Shown here: positions 1 through 14,000 of the stretch, piece after piece
Position numbering within the stretch: the first letter of the stretch is position 1
Layout of the letters: each line of letters opens with the position of its first letter
Assembly: GCF_000006565.2 (NCBI RefSeq)
Contig: NC_031474.1
Coordinates: 1,302,001 to 1,366,000, forward strand
Length of the DNA: 64,000 nt
Reading direction: 5' to 3'
DNA from: Toxoplasma gondii ME49
Taxonomy: Eukaryota > Apicomplexa > Conoidasida > Eucoccidiorida > Sarcocystidae
Program-made: the position numbers and the translations under genes
The notes under the pieces: generated by a model
Databases searched by the model: none
Seen by the model: only the letters and a program-made list of their open reading frames with translations
Told to the model about the DNA's origin: nothing

Positions 1-504
1 AGAACGCCCCACATTTTGACTCGCGTTTATGTTTCATTGCCACAAAAAGTCGCCCCGTTCGAGAGGTCATTTGAAAGAGGCGCCCGCCACAATTCGCCTC
101 TCGGTCCCGGTCTTCTGAAGGGAATCGCTCTTTCTCTACGAACCTCAAATGCCTCCACTTCCCTGAATCCGGACCTATCCTTCTCCATCAACACTTTTCA
201 CGCTTCAGCAAGCCTGCAGTCGATCACACAAAAGATGACTCTTTGCTTCTTCCATTGGTGGAGACCCCAGCCGCGTCAGAAGAGCCACGAGAAATCGTAG
301 GAAGCCGGGAATCTTTCTCGACTCTGACCTCTGAATCCGGCGGATTCCTTGTCCCTAACCTAGAGGCCTGCATACTGTACACCCCCAGGGTCTACGTGAG
401 TCTGCTGTCTTCATCGGCTCCTCCGTTTCGTTTAGTAGCAGCCTCTCGCCACCGCTGCTCGCTCGAAACGCGGCAGTGATCCACTCCGTTCGCCTGTCTT
501 CTGT
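1..504. other. 3' flank of SAM50, no gene seen
   Basis: This stretch lies downstream of the minus-strand SAM50 stop codon at 505-507. Short open frames exist on both strands but none has protein-like composition, a splice partner or a recognisable motif. It probably contains the SAM50 3' untranslated region. Confidence 0.4.
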
Positions 505-3173
505 CTACTCGGGGAGTCTTCCAGAAGAGAGACGAAGACCCAGCTGGAAGCGCTGAACTTCGTCGTTCTTCTGCTTCCTGACAGGCAACGCAACGACCCC
601 CTCCAGCCAGACGCCGCGGTAGACTGGGAGCGCTAGACCCCAACCCACGGTGCCTCTCCAGTTCCTCAGGAGTTCTGTGAAGCGGAGGAAAACGTCTTTG
701 GCAGCAGAGCCATCGACTGACGAAGGACTGCGCGTCGCAGAAAAGACGTCGCCAAGCGTCGCGACACTCCCAAACAGAAACGCTCGCGGGTGGAAGGGTG
801 ATGCAGGCGGAGTCGAAGACGCGGCCCGCTGGTCGCCTACCGAGGGCGGAACAGAAGAAGACGTTCGCCACGAAGAGGGGAAACGCAGATCGTACGACAG
901 AGACACCTCAGACGCGAGGAAGGAATCCCCGCCGAGGTAGTCGACAGCTGGACGCCAACGTTTCGTCGTTGGATCTTGAATGTGACCTGGAGAAGCAGAG
1001 ACCACCGCAAGGCAGGAGATGCATGAACGACACGAAACAGGGAGACACACAACACACAAGACAGTTTTTCGCGTTCCTTTCTCGCCTCAGACACCTTGTG
1101 TCGCGCTTTCCTCCGACACACATTCGACCGTGAAGTCGCAATACACCTTCCCCCAAAGCACCGCCCTCTGCGTCTTCTCTCTGAGGCGTATCTTTCTTTT
1201 GTCTCTCGCCTGTCTCTCCCCTGTCTCTGAGGTCTCTTCCCACCCTGCTGCTGCTTCTCTAACTTGATGCTGAACGCTGGCAAATGCACCCAACGCGTCT
1301 GAAGAGTATCTGGACGCCTTTCCCTGCCTTCCTCCTTTGAAAACAGAACAGGTCGCCTTACAGACATCAGACGGCCCGACTGCGTAGCTTCGGAAGCCCC
1401 GCAAGGCCGCGCCGGCGCCGTAGGGGCCTGTGAGGCGGAATTTGTCGCAGATGCTCGCGCCTCCACTGCCTCCAGGGACGAGGAATCCGCAGCCGATTCT
1501 CCCGCTGAGAACCCAGGGCGTGTGCGTCGTTTTCTTCTCCTGGTTCTCTTCCTGTTCTGTGCTCGCCACTGTTTCGCCCTCATCTCTGGCTCCCGCAGCC
1601 GCGAGACGAGCCTTGTCTCTCGAGAGCGAGAACATCGTAAGCGGAAGCGGCGCCGCAGCAAAGCCCTGGAAATGGGCCTTGAAGAACCGAGTGTCACCCC
1701 CGGGCAAAGCCACCTCGGCGCCTGCGTTCACCACGTAGCCACTGCGGGGAAAGAGGCCGGCGTCCGCAACTTTTTCGCGTGGATCGACACCGGCTGAAGC
1801 GCCGCCTTCAGAGGCTGAGTTTCCCTGCGCCGGCGGGTCGGCCCTTCGAGTAGAAAGACGACTGTCTGCTTTGTCCAGACGGTCGAGCGTGAAGTCGTAG
1901 CGAAGGCCGTGCTTGAGCGATCTGAGGGGCGTCCTAAGAATCGAGGGAGAAGCCATTCGCGAGGCGTCGCACGCGGGAACGATGTCTCGCATGCAGGTCT
2001 CCCAGGCAAGCGTGTGGCGGCCGTCACCGCTGAAGACCTGAGCGCCGACTCCGGTCTGTTGGAGGAAGAACGACGAGGCCGCGGCCCAGGAGGTCTGCGT
2101 CGAGAACGCGCGAAGCAATCCGGAAGAGAAGACTCCCGCGTGGCAGCCGCGCGCGGAACCTCCCGCAGACTTCTCGCCGCCCTCCGCTGTCGCTCTGTCG
2201 AGACCTGGCGGCTTCTTCGCGAGGGCTGCTGCCTCCCCCCCCCTGGGCCGCTGTGCAGCGACAGGACAGAGCCGAGTGAAGAGGGGGAGACAGGGCAGCC
2301 TGGGGAAGGCGAGGTCCGCAGACAGCTTGAGCTGAGAAGTCGAACTGACTGGCGTGACGCCTCCGGTCAGAGAAAACGTCTGAGTGCCTCCGAGAAAAGC
2401 TGGAACCTCTGCATTGGCCTCCAGTTCAACGTCGCCTCTCGAGTTCACGTACGTTCCAAACAAATACGAAGCTGCCTTCTCCTTCAACACGAAGTTGACA
2501 GACACTTCGCCAGGTCGAGGCCCGCAGTGCACCTCGCTCACGGCCGCCTGAAACAAACGAAGGTCTTCCAAACGATGGTGCGTCGCCTCCAGTCGCTGCA
2601 GCAACTCGCCGACGGTCTCACTCGCTGCGGGAGACAGAGATGCATGCAGAGACTGTGGGTGGAGGAATCCAGGTGGACACGTGAACAGACGCTTCCCAGA
2701 AGCACGGCAATACCCGGACAGTGATGCTCGACCAGCGGGCGTTCCCCCTCTCTTGCTGTCTATCTGCTAAACGCGTAAACCAGTACACTGAGAAGCAGAA
2801 GGAGTTCCAGTGCGACGTGAATGGGCGACATAGAGAGAGGCGCATGCCGACTTGACGGAGTTTTAGAAACCGCGTTTCGTTCTCGACGAACCACTCGCGA
2901 ACGGAGACACGAGAAACCGTGTGGGCCAGCCGCAGGACACAGAGTCGAAGACGCGACCGATCCGCGTTTTCAACCAACGTTACCTTCGAGAGAGGCGAAT
3001 TCCTTCTGAAGACTGCTGGGGCGAACCTTTTGCAGACCGTCGATGTTGACCACGACACCGGCAAGGGGCGCCTGCATGTCCAGCCCAATCTCGACCGTGT
3101 CGTCTGCGCTCGGCGGCCTGTCCGTGCTGGTCGCTGCGGTCTGAAGCGAGGGGGTAGGAGCTGACCCCGCCAT
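505..3173 (-). CDS. SAM50: SAM50 / Omp85-family mitochondrial outer-membrane insertase
   Basis: Core of the sorting and assembly machinery that folds beta-barrel proteins (Tom40, porin) into the mitochondrial outer membrane. I read three exons on the minus strand: 3173-2984, 2624-1362 and 986-505. Donors GTAACG and GTAAGG and CAG acceptors join in phase to 645 codons including the stop. Residues about 30-120 look like a single POTRA domain (GVVVNIDGLQKV...). The rest is a C-terminal barrel with the Omp85 signature ALRGFRSYAVGP near residue 470, then LGGDSFLASE and a terminal strand region GWGLALPVYRGVWLEG. The protein is longer than typical Sam50 (about 450-480 aa); extra length is Ala/Gly/Arg-rich insertions between predicted strands. 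The start chosen is MAGSAPTPS at 3173; an in-frame ATG at 3221 would add 16 residues. No cleavable presequence is evident, as expected for this family. The family call rests on recognised motifs, not on a database search. Confidence 0.85.
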
Positions 3174-5039
3174 TGCAGATGAAAGAAAGAAAGCTTCGAG
3201 GGGAGACGAGGGTCGTTTCACGAGTCGTAGGAAACTAACTCAAGTCAGACGGTCACGCAGATCCACCCTGGCGTGTCAGTGACATTCGAGGCTTGTACAT
3301 ACACCCAAAGGGCAGGTGTACGTACACCTCAGAGACTGAGGCGGCGCGGGTCGACGGGTGTGTTGGCAGCGGACCACGAATGTGACGATTGCCACTTTCT
3401 CGTCGCAGACAGAACGAACAGCGAAAAGGGACGAGAGTGCAGACTTTCTGTCAACACTTTCGCGGCCTCTCCGGCCCCCGCCGGCGGGAAAGAATCTGCC
3501 GACCAGATAGGTGTGTGTCCACGTCGCTTCTCCGGAGCGGCACTACCGGGCGCCCAGCGTCCGCATATTCTGCGAAACCGCTGATACCAGAGCAGTTCGA
3601 AATGGACGGTCGCTCGAGTTGCTTCCGGAGCAAAGACTAGCTCGCGGTGTCAAGATTTTGGCCAAGCTTTCGGCGGCGCGGGAATCGGCGGTCTCCACTG
3701 CATGCAGGGGGTCGATTGCCGTCCGCGCAGCACGTTCAGGCTTTTTGCCGCGCGCAGAGCATCTGCTGGGCCCAAAGACGCAGGGCAGCCCTCGCGACTA
3801 AAGACGATTCAGGAAGAAAGCGGAAAGACGAAACTCCGCGACCCCAGGTGCCTCCAGGGGCCCTCCCGCTGTAAGTCCCGCGTGTGCGTCCACTTTGCGT
3901 GAGCCGCAGCGCGCATGCGTCGTCCACCCAGCGCCAAAAACCGACTCTCCAGCGCGTCCTCATGCCGTTTTACGACGATGTGTCTCGCTGTTCGGATTTC
4001 ACTCAAAAACTCTGAAGCTGACTACCAGGCCTTTTTTTGATCGAAACATGTTGGCACAATCCGACTAAGGGACTTCACGAAGCTTCCTTGCCTTCCGCTC
4101 TCTCTCCGCCTCCGGACTCTTCTTCTGTCTTGCTCGGTTACTCGCCAGTGAAACAGCGACAATTCTCCGGGGATTCAGCCCCAGCTGAGTAGCTCCCCGT
4201 TGCCACTTCGAAAAAGGCACCCTTTAGAAATGTGAGACATTAGACGCACACGCCTTGGAGTGTGGCTCTGAGGCTCTTTCGCGGGGACTGAGAAAAGGAC
4301 TCCATTTCCAGTCTTGAAGACAGGCCGACCTCCAGCCGGTCGATGCACAAACGCGGTGAATGACGCAGAGCGCTCGCGCGCAGAGTAACCCTGCATGCGC
4401 AACTCGATCTGCAAGGGATCCTTCTACAGGCTCTCCTTTTTGCCGAACGGCCCTTCCAACGAAATCTCTCCACACGCCTTTATGTGTGGTGAGAAACGCG
4501 CGTCTTTTCCGGCCGCGGCTCTGCTGGCAGATAAGCAAGCCGACCTCCGTTGGCTGAGGACGTCCCAGACGACGCGGCGTACAAACGCCGGAGCCGCGGG
4601 CAGAGGCACGAAGGCTCAGAAGGAAGGAGCGGCGTGGACGACAGGAGGGCGCCTCTGGAGAGACAGCGGGGAGAAAAAGAAGACAAGAGAAATGGAGGAG
4701 TGGAGGAAGGTGAGGGATGCGGGGCACATACATTTGCCATAGAAGCTGGAGAGACCAGACCTCGACTTTAGGAAGTCTTCGCACTTCCTCGAAGGCGGCG
4801 CGCCTCAAACTCAGAGCATCTGGCCTCCAGTCGATCGCCATGAATTCGTGAAACAGAGAGGGCCGAGGCGTACAGGCACCCGCGTGACCCAGAGGCGAAT
4901 CTCAGAGAGGTTCATGTCCCTCGCGAACGCGCTGCCTGCTTCCTCATCCGGAGACTCTCGACCACTCTCTTTGTCTCCTTTTTCTTTCTGAGCGCCAGAC
5001 TCTACGATCTCTCCTCCACGGTCTGCCGCTTTCCCTACA
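3174..5039. promoter_or_regulatory. Divergent intergenic region, SAM50 / giant gene
   Basis: The two flanking genes point away from each other, so this 1.9 kb interval should hold both promoters and both 5' untranslated regions. I saw no convincing protein-coding segment. It contains a perfect 16-bp palindrome at 3314-3329, about 140 bp upstream of the SAM50 start, with a related half-site just before it at about 3294-3307. No TATA box was recognised. Confidence 0.45.
3314..3329. promoter_or_regulatory. Perfect 16-bp palindrome AGGTGTACGTACACCT
   Basis: The sequence equals its own reverse complement and lies 141 bp upstream of the SAM50 start codon. It belongs to the GGTGTNNNNACACC family found seven times in the window. 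A role as a dimeric transcription-factor site is inference only. Confidence 0.45.
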
Positions 5040-8000
5040 ATGGCGGGGGATCCAAGTGAAGCGCAAACCCGGCGCGAGGAGACCGGATCTTCTTCTTCCT
5101 CCTGTTCTCCTTCTTCCTCTTCGTCTTTCACATCGTCAACTTCGCGCCAGGCTTGTCGCTTCTCGGGATGTCCCCCGACCTCTTTTTCTCCACCGAATTA
5201 CGCTTCTTGTGGGGCTGTGGGCCTTCCGGACTTCTTGGAGGCGCGGGCCTCTTCTGCCTCTTTGATGCAGCAGTGGCTGTCGCAGGCAGGGGGCGTCGCG
5301 TCTGTCTCTCGCCGGGTGTCTGTACACCGGAGCGCGGTCGGCGGCCACATCAACGGCCTGGATATCGAAGAGGTGATTTTCTGTCTGTTGGACGCGCTGC
5401 GCGCAGACTCTGGCGACCATCAGAAGACGTTTCTTCTTCGTCTTCATGCAGCCTTGAAGTGCTCCGCTCTCCGCCTCCCCTCCGACTCCAGAGGCGGGGC
5501 AGAGTCCGCAGGAGACCGAGGAGATACTTGCGGAACGCGGGGAGGCTGGGAGTCATGTGAAGAGGACAAAGCAGGAGCGCAGGCCTTCCGAGGGCGAGAG
5601 CGAGGAGGAGACGCATTTGCTGAAGCACTGCAGCTCCGAGGTTCCGGTCTCCACTCCTCGTGCTCTCCCCAGGTGTCTCTGCGGAGCGCGGCTGCCTCCA
5701 CGCGTCTCCTCGCACTGGACAGCACAGACGCTGTGATCGAGACTTTGTACCTGTTTGCTGAGAAACATTTGACTCTTTTCCTTCTCGCGATTCGCTCTTT
5801 TCTAGAAGTTCGCATCACCCTCGAGGAACACCAACTCGCTATCTTCTTCGTGCTCCTGCGCGCCCTCGGTCTCTGGATACAACAGCAGACACCAAGTCCA
5901 CTTGCCGGAACCCACGGAGACGTTGTGGAGCGACGAGACAGAGGAGAAAGAGGAGAAGCAGGAAACATAGGAGAAAGAGGAGAAGCAGAAAACAGAGGAG
6001 AAAGAGGAGAAGCAGGAAACAGAGGAGAAAGAGGAGAACCAGAAAACAGAGGAGAAATAGGAGAAGTCGGAGACGAATGGGCTGAGGGAGATAAAGGAGA
6101 CCTCGGTGCCGGAGGAGGGGAGTTAGGCAGACAAGGCATGGCGAGGGGAGAAGAGGGAGAGGAAAGGACTGCGGGAGAACCGAGCGGAAGAGAAGAAGAG
6201 AAAGTGGAGACTCCACGACTTCTGGGCCAGGAAGAGGCAGGAAGAAAACAGTTTCTGCAGGACGAGGAAGAACAGGTTGCCCCGTGGGAGAACGAATGGA
6301 TTAGTTTCGCTCTGAGAGAATACCCTCTGCTGAAGCCTATGGACGAGAGGAAACTTTGTCTCGGGATCGCGATGAACATGATCGGCGCCATACACCCCAA
6401 AACCGTTCTCTACATACTCGCGAAGGAACTCAAAAAAATGCGTAAGTGCACAGACACCTCAGGTTCTCTCCATGCTTGTGCAGCCGTCTCTCTGCTTCGC
6501 TACGTCCCCGTCCTTTTTTGTCTCTCTCTGTGCCTCTCTCTTTTTCTCTCTCTTTGCATCTCTCTGTGTCTCTGTGCGGACTTCTGAAATGCAACAGAAA
6601 TGCTGTCTGTGCCACGTTCGTGTCGCAGCCCTTTGCGTCTTTCTTCGGGTGTATGTACAGCTTTGAAGCTCGTCGAGTTCCATAGAAGGGAGTGCTTTTT
6701 GGCAGCGATCGGTTTCACTCGTTTACTCTTGAGTCGCATGTTTTTCTGCGCAGCCTGGGGATTCTGCTCCCGCGCAGAACTGTAGTTTATCGGGACTGAA
6801 GACAGCAAAATCATTTAAAAGGTTTTTTTTAGCCACTGGCTCACCATCAACTACCTTGTGTTTCGACTTCGTACCGACTGTGTTACTGTAGCACATGTAG
6901 CACATATAGTACCCTTCTACAAGGGAGTTGTTCCCAAACAACCGGATGGTGTTGGTTCGTTGGTGTTTCCGCTCTCGCTGTTTCTGTTTCCGGACGGTTT
7001 TGTCTCCGCATGCACTTGCTTCAAGAAAGGATCTTTTCCTCTCTCAGTTTCAGAAAAACCTGGCGTTCTCTTCTCCCTCTCTCTGTTGTTCATATGCAGG
7101 CAAGGCCGCGGCGTTTCCGCAGACCGCTGACCTCCTTCACCTTTTGTGTCAACTTCTTCCTCTCTTCCCTTCACATCTCTCGCTCTCGGAGCCAAGTCGC
7201 CGAATCCTTCTCTCGCTCCCCTCTCTCATCTGCTCCTCCTACTCTTCGACCGGACCTGCCCTGCGTCCTCTCGCCTCGTCCGCTTCTCCCCTCCCTTCTG
7301 TCTCTGCCTCTGCCTCTGCTTCGTCAGCGCCACCCGAGGACCGCCTGCCCCCGCCCACTGAGGAGGGCGCCGTGTCTCCGGAGAGTCTCCCGGACTCTGC
7401 GGCGTCTCCCGTTCCGGTCGCAGTCCGCTCGCGTCTGCGGCTAGCTGCATGCAGTTCGCTCTCCACAGCGAGCGCGTGTCTCGCGCTGCCCTGCGAACAG
7501 AGTCTTGTTGCCGCCGCGCTCGTCGGACTTGCCGGGCAGACGCAGGCCGCGCTCGATGCTCTCCAGGCGAGCGCAGCCGCCAGCTTGCCCTTTGCCAGAG
7601 ACTGCCTGTGCTGTGGCTGCACAAGGCGAAGCCAGACGCGGTCACAGGGGCCTCTTGGGGAGGCGGGGAGAGTCCGAGAGGCTGATGCGGACCAAGGGGA
7701 CGAGCCTGGCTGCTGTGGAAGTGTAAAGACACTGGGGAAGCTTCCGTCGTGTCTCGCGCTTCGCCGCCTTTCCCCGGCCGTCTGGGCACTTGGAGAAGAG
7801 CGAGAGGAGAACGCGAGTTTCGTCGCGGGAGTGGACTGCGAAGCAGAGACGAGAGACGACGAAGGAGAGAAGGAGAAACAGAGGGAAGATGGCGAGACGC
7901 GCGTTCTCGTTCGTGACCGCGGCAGGAACCCAGTGAGTGCTGCAGTCGAGCTCTGGAGAAGTCTCCAGGAAATACTTCTTCCTCTTCTTCTTCTCGCGAG

Positions 8001-11000
8001 TGACGAGGCCGACGGCGATGACGAAGAAACGGAAGAAGCTACCTTCGCCTCCTTCCGCCAAGCTCTCTCTGCTTCTCTCCACCTCCTGCATGTCATCTCT
8101 CACCAAAATTTCTTCTCTCCCCTTTCGTCGTCTTCGCCGTTTCCATGGGTCTCTGCGAGGGGCGTTTCTCGGCTCGCGCATTTCGTCGAGCACGTGAGGA
8201 CGCTGCTGCAGCTGCTGCTTCTGCACCTTCTTTGCGCAGCGCAGCGTCGCTCGCTGGTGCATGCAGTGCGACGACAGCCGCGGATTCTCCGCAGACGGGA
8301 GACGAAGAAACTCGACAGAACGGCTCGGGGAAAGAAGCGCGCGAGTCGTCGAGGCGCCGCCGCAGACCCTGCGCTCGCAGGAGACGCGACGGAGGCGCGC
8401 AGAGAGCTCTCGGAGATAGGAGAGACGCAGGAGGACAACGCGAAAGGCTCTCCAAAGGTTTGGGAAGGAGACACCACCTTCGCGCAGTTCGTGGAGTTCC
8501 CCGCCCTCGTCCAAATGGCGCTCGACGAAGAAGTTCGGGTGTTCATACACCGCATTGAAGGCGAGAGCGACGACTCCGAAGAGGAGTCGCAGCGGTCCGC
8601 GGGGACCGGCACCGAGAGTCTCCCCGACCCCCGAGAGGTCCAGAGTCTTTTCCTTCTCCTCCTCAGGTGCATGGCTCTCGACACAGCTCTCAGTGCCTTC
8701 AGCAAAGAGAGAGGCGACGGCAGGGAAGAAGAAAAACGAAGAGAAGAAGAACGAGAAGAAGGAGAGACGAGAAAGGAGAGCGACCAAGAAGAAGAAGAGA
8801 GAGGAGAGGCCTCGCACTCTGGAGGCGAAACCGCTGCGGCGGGAGAGAGGCTGGACGCCCACCCATTTGCGCGACTGTTGCAGCGCGAACTGTATCCGTA
8901 AGCGGTTTTTCCTCTTTCATTTCTTCTTTGGATTCGCCTTAAAATAACTCGATGCGTTCACGGCTCTTCTTCTTGGGTCTCCCCGACGCGTCACGACTCG
9001 CGCTCCTGCTTCCCCTCTGTTCTTGTTCTTTGCTGCCAGGAGTTTGTGTGTGTCTCCGAGTTTCGTCTCGCTCAAAGTCCTCGTCTCGACGCACCGTCAC
9101 TCTCCGTGCTGTTTCTCGCTCTTCGGATTCTCTGCTGCGTAGCTCTTTTTTCCTTTCATCTTTTGCCTCTGTCGCCCTCTCCTTTTATCTGTCTCCAATC
9201 CCTGACTCTGCTTTTTCCAAGTCTCCGTCGCGTCTCCGCTGACGCCCCGCTCTCTGCTCTCCATTTTCCCTGTGTACGCGCCTTCAGCATCCTCGTCACC
9301 TCAACAGCCGTGCTGTCTACTTTCCACCAAGCGACTCTTTCACCCTCTTCTTCTTCTTCCGCTTCGACATCTCCCTTTGTTTCTCCTTTTTCCGCTTCTT
9401 CCTCTTCGCCTGTCTCTCCTTCCTCGGCTGCCTGCGCCTCGCGTCCGGTCGGCCGCGCGCCTTCTCTGTTTGCTGCGTCTCCGTTCGCGATTGCCGCGGA
9501 GCCTCTTCTTCTCGCGGACTTCCTCAATCCGCTGGCTGCTGCGCCTCCTGCAGACGCGAGCGCCGCTCTCGCTGCTGTCAGCGCGAATGCTTCTCTGTGG
9601 TCTGTGCTGAGTTCTCGGCTCCGGAGAGAAACGCCTCTCTCTCTAGCGCACCGGAACAGTGCTGCTGCTCAGAGGCCGCGTCCAGGCGTCCTTCCTTCTT
9701 CTTTTCGTTCTCCCCACTGCCCGCTGTCTCCTGCGCCTGCCTCTCGCTGTTCGTCGCTCTCGGAGATCTCTCAGACAACGCGAGAGGAAGACGCCCGAGA
9801 AAGCGAAGAAGAGAAAGCTGCAGGCGAAGAAGGAGAGGACGCGGGAGAAGAGAAAAGCGATCTATTTGCATGCAGAGGGGCTCTGGAGAGGGGGGAAATT
9901 GCGGTTGCTGTCCTCCGATCGATTTGCGTTCTCGCCAGGTTCCAGCTGACCTCTGTGCCTCTCTTCGCCACCCTTCTCGACCTTCTGAGGAGAGGAGTTA
10001 CGCGGAGAGACGTTGTCGGAGCATGGGAGAAAAGGAGGGAGAAAGAAGAAGAACATGCTGCGAGGGTGACCCTCCTCGTCATGGCCTCACACGTCGTCGG
10101 TACGCAAACTCCCTGAAATCGCGAAATGCTGGAAACGGAAAGGCGGACAGAGGAAAGGCGAATGTAGAAAAGAAGGGGAGACCGAGGAGACAGTGGACGA
10201 TAAAAAGAGAAAGATGACGAGAGGGAGGTCGAGAAGGAGGGATAGAAGTGGAAGGGGAACGAGCAGAGAAGAAGATACAACGAGAACAGCACAAAAACGA
10301 AAGAGAAGAAGGTCTGATAGAGACAGAATTTATGGAGAGGACAATGAGAGGTAAAGGAAGCAGGTGAAAGAGAAATCCAATGCAAGTAATAGTTTCACCG
10401 AAGTGACGGATGCGCCTCTGTGGGGAGTTCCTCCAGATCCATTCCTGTAGATGAGAAAATGCCTGTTGATCTGTCTCGGCTTTTGGAGGTTTCCCTGCAT
10501 GCATGCGCTTGCGTGTATATCTAAACAGATGTCTGTACAAAGGTAGTAGAGCTTTACATCTTTCCAGCTCTCCGTGTCCATTATTATTTCTCTTCGCTTC
10601 CCTCTTTCTGGAGCTGTATATATATCTCTCCATCTCTCTCTGCTCTTTTTACAGTCTGTACAACTTGCTGTGTGCATGCAAATATGCTGATGCGGCGGTC
10701 TCGCCTTGAACACCTGCGGAAAATCGCGACTGTGCGCAGATGTTTATTCCTTGAGGTTCGTTTCCAGACGAGCAGTTCTTCTTGCAAGCATGCATTCGTT
10801 TTTCCACTTCATCTCCATGCTGGTCGAGAGCGCCTCTCTTTCCTTTTTTTTCAGCGGTTCTCCCCGTTCGCCCGTCTCTCGCGTCGCTCCGCGTCCGGCA
10901 ATTGAAACTTTCTGCATGCGGCTGCTCACCTTCTTTGCTCCTGAAACGCTCTCGTCCTCAGAGTTGTCCAGAGCGACCTTCCTCTTCTTCCTCCCTCTCT

Positions 11001-14000
11001 GCTGTGGGGCTGTGCTCGGTCTCGGCTTCGCAGGCGCTCCCGCTCAGAGCTCCGCATGCGCGGTGTGCACCGCAAGCGTCTGAGCAGAGCCTCTCAGCTG
11101 CGCGGCCTCTCTGGAGCAAGTTCGCATCGCGGCTCGCGCCGGTGTATCTGCAGCAGCGGGGCGTCTTGGCGGAGGACCTCCTGCTGGTGAGGCAACTGTT
11201 CTGCGTGATCGCGGTCTACGTTTTGCGCGGCGACGCTGTGAGGCTTCCTGCCCTCGCTTCTGCTCTGCTTGGGCTCCTTCAGTGCCTCGCGGAAAACCAC
11301 TACTTCTCTCATATGTCTCTCCTCGAAGACATCTCTCCTGAAAAAGCAAACTCGACAAGCAACTCTCTCCACGCCTCCGCATTCTCTCTCCTCGTCTTTG
11401 GAAACGCCGGAGAAGATCCCGACAGCGCCCGGACGTGGATACCCAAAAACCTACCTGTCAATCGATTTCTTTCTTCTTCTTCTTCTTCTGCTTCTATCTC
11501 TGCGGCGCGGGAGAGTTCGTTTAGGCGGAGACAAGAAGAATTTAACTTGGCTTTTCTGAAGAGTGTCTGTCTGCTGGGGGCTCCGTGGGAAGCGCTGTTG
11601 ACCCTGGAGGAGGGCGCGACGTCTCCGGCGCCGTCTGATCCGAGCGAGGCGGAAGAGTCGGAAGACGAAACTGGAGAAGAAGGCGAGAGGGAAGAGGACG
11701 ACTTTACGCGAGAGTTGTCCTCGAGCTCCGGCCTCGTTCAAGGGAGCGCAAGTCGACTGCCGAAGCCAGGCGCCGGACAAAGAAACGGCTGTTCTCCGCC
11801 ACCGGAAGTCGACGAGAAGGACGCACAAGACACCACTCCTTTCTCCTCTTTCTTCTCGCTAGGAAAGGCTTCCGCAATCGTCTCGACGCGCCCTCAGACT
11901 CGGGAGCAGACTGCAGGACTTCCGCTTGACTCGAGCCTCCCGGCCATCGCCATTACTCGGCCTCCGTCAGACGCCTTCACTGAGCGCGCAGGTCGCCGAG
12001 CGTCTCCTCCGTCTTCCGGAGACGTCCGCAGCGCGTCTGGATCTCTCGCGGTGCCGCCTCGCAGCAGGCAAGAGAAAGAGTCTCCTTCTGCTGTCTCCCT
12101 CGTCCGCCAGGCTTGGTGCGGATCACCGCCAGTCGAGGTCGCTTGTCTGCTCCTCTTCGCTCTGCGGCTCCTCGCCCTCCTCCCCACAGACGCCGGCGGC
12201 GGCGCGACGGCGGAGTCCGACAGTTTCCGAGACAAAGCAGAAGAACTGCGAATCAGAGACCGAGCCACTCGACTGATCGAACGCGACCTGTGCAAGTGTG
12301 TGCCAGGTAAGAAGAAAAAGAAACGAAGAAGAAGAAAAGGAAGAAGAAAAAGAAACGAAGAAGAAGAAAAGGAAGAAGACTAGAAGAAGAAAAAGAAAAA
12401 GGAAAGGACGAAGAATGACAGACATGTCGTTTGTCGTTTCTTGGTGTGGGCCAGCCTGTCTTTTCTGCCGTGAGCCTCATAGGTCCTTTCACCTTTTGCG
12501 GCTCTCGTCTGCGGGTCTCTCCGTTTCTTCTGTCTGTTTGTCTTCTTTCTTCCTCTCTTCTTTTTCCTTTTATTCGTGTCTGTATGTTGCGTCTCTTTCG
12601 TTTTTTCTCTCGTGAGTCCTTCGAGTTGGACCTGCCTGTCATTGGATCTCTTCGCTCTTCAGGCCTCCTGTTCCCGCTGCTCATCGAGGCGCTCCAGCAG
12701 CCGCGCCTCGATCGCGCGCTGCCTGTCGTCTTTCGCTGTCTCGCCACGATGGCCGACGTACGCGCCTGCGCCGAGCTCTCGGAACTGCCGGCCAGGCCTC
12801 ACCCGCCAACAGAGCGTTCGACAGACGCCGCTCGCGGACATGCGATCTTGCCAGAGGAAGTTGCTTCTCCTCCCCTCTCGTCGCCGCACCGCGCTTCTCC
12901 GTCGCATTCTGCCGCCTGGCTCGAACTTCTGTCAGACGCAGTCTTCGTCAAGCGACAAGCTGACACTCTGGCTTGGCTGCTCTTCTACGCAGGCGCAAAT
13001 CCTGGGAGGCAAACGGAACTCTCAATCGGAGCCCTGCAGGCTTTGAAGAGCCTCCGTCCTTTCCTCTTCCGGCCTCCCAGAGCTTCTTCTCCTCTCTGTT
13101 CCTCTTCTTCTCCTCTCTGTTCCTCTTCTTCTCCCGCTTCTTTGCCATCGCCAGTTCTGTCGTCTGGGCACTCAGGGACTTCCAACGCGGTCTCGTCGAG
13201 CGACTCTTCTCGGCGTCTTGAAGAAGTCGCCGTTTCCTCCCGGCTCGAAACTCAGGCAAATCTCCACTTGGACGGCCTCCTTGCAGCTCTCGCGTTCGCT
13301 CGCGAACGCCATGAGTGCGCCGCCCAGTCCAGCGACTGTCCCCTCTCTTCTTCGCTTTCGTCTTCTTCTCTTTCGTCTTGTTCTTCTTCTTCTTCTTCTT
13401 CTTCGTTTTCATCTTCTGCGTCGAGCCTCTGTCCGTCTCGTTGTCTTCTGTCGCCGCTTGCCAGATCTTTGTCTTGTTTGCCGTGGACAGCTGAGCTTGC
13501 AAGTCAGCTGCTGCTTCACGTTCGCGCGTGCAGGTTTTCTCTGCAGATGTTCGAGGCCTCTCTGTCTCCGGCCTCTCTGTCTCCGGCCTCTCTGTCTCCG
13601 GCCTCTCTGTCTCCGGCCTCTCGCGCATCTGCCCAGCCACTCGATGACTTCTTTCTTCTCCACTGTCTCTGCTCGCTTCTCGCCGTCGCCGCGTCGCTGC
13701 GGAGCCTCGCCGGCCAGTCCTGCGAGAAGAAAGACATGTCCACCTTCCCCTTCGCTCGACAGATGTCGGGTCTTTCCGCCAGCGCAAAAGACACGGTTCG
13801 CGAGCAGGCGGCGGCCGCTTCCTTTCTGGGCGTTCTGCCTCTCTCTCTCCCGCGTCTTGACGTTCTTCTTCTCCACCTCGTCGCCGTCTGCGCCAGAGAA
13901 ACGTCCGACATACACGTCCGGTCTGCGTTCCTCAGGGCGCTGCTGGGCGCCGCCCTCGACGACCCCACAGCCTTGGCGGGCCTCGCCTCGCGGGTGGGCG

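Noticed and set aside
5444..6400. Long minus-strand frame of 318 codons opposite exon 1 of the giant gene
   Set aside because: Ser/Pro/Arg-rich antisense shadow of the GERGEAENR repeat and flanking coding sequence; no motif and no matching splice structure.
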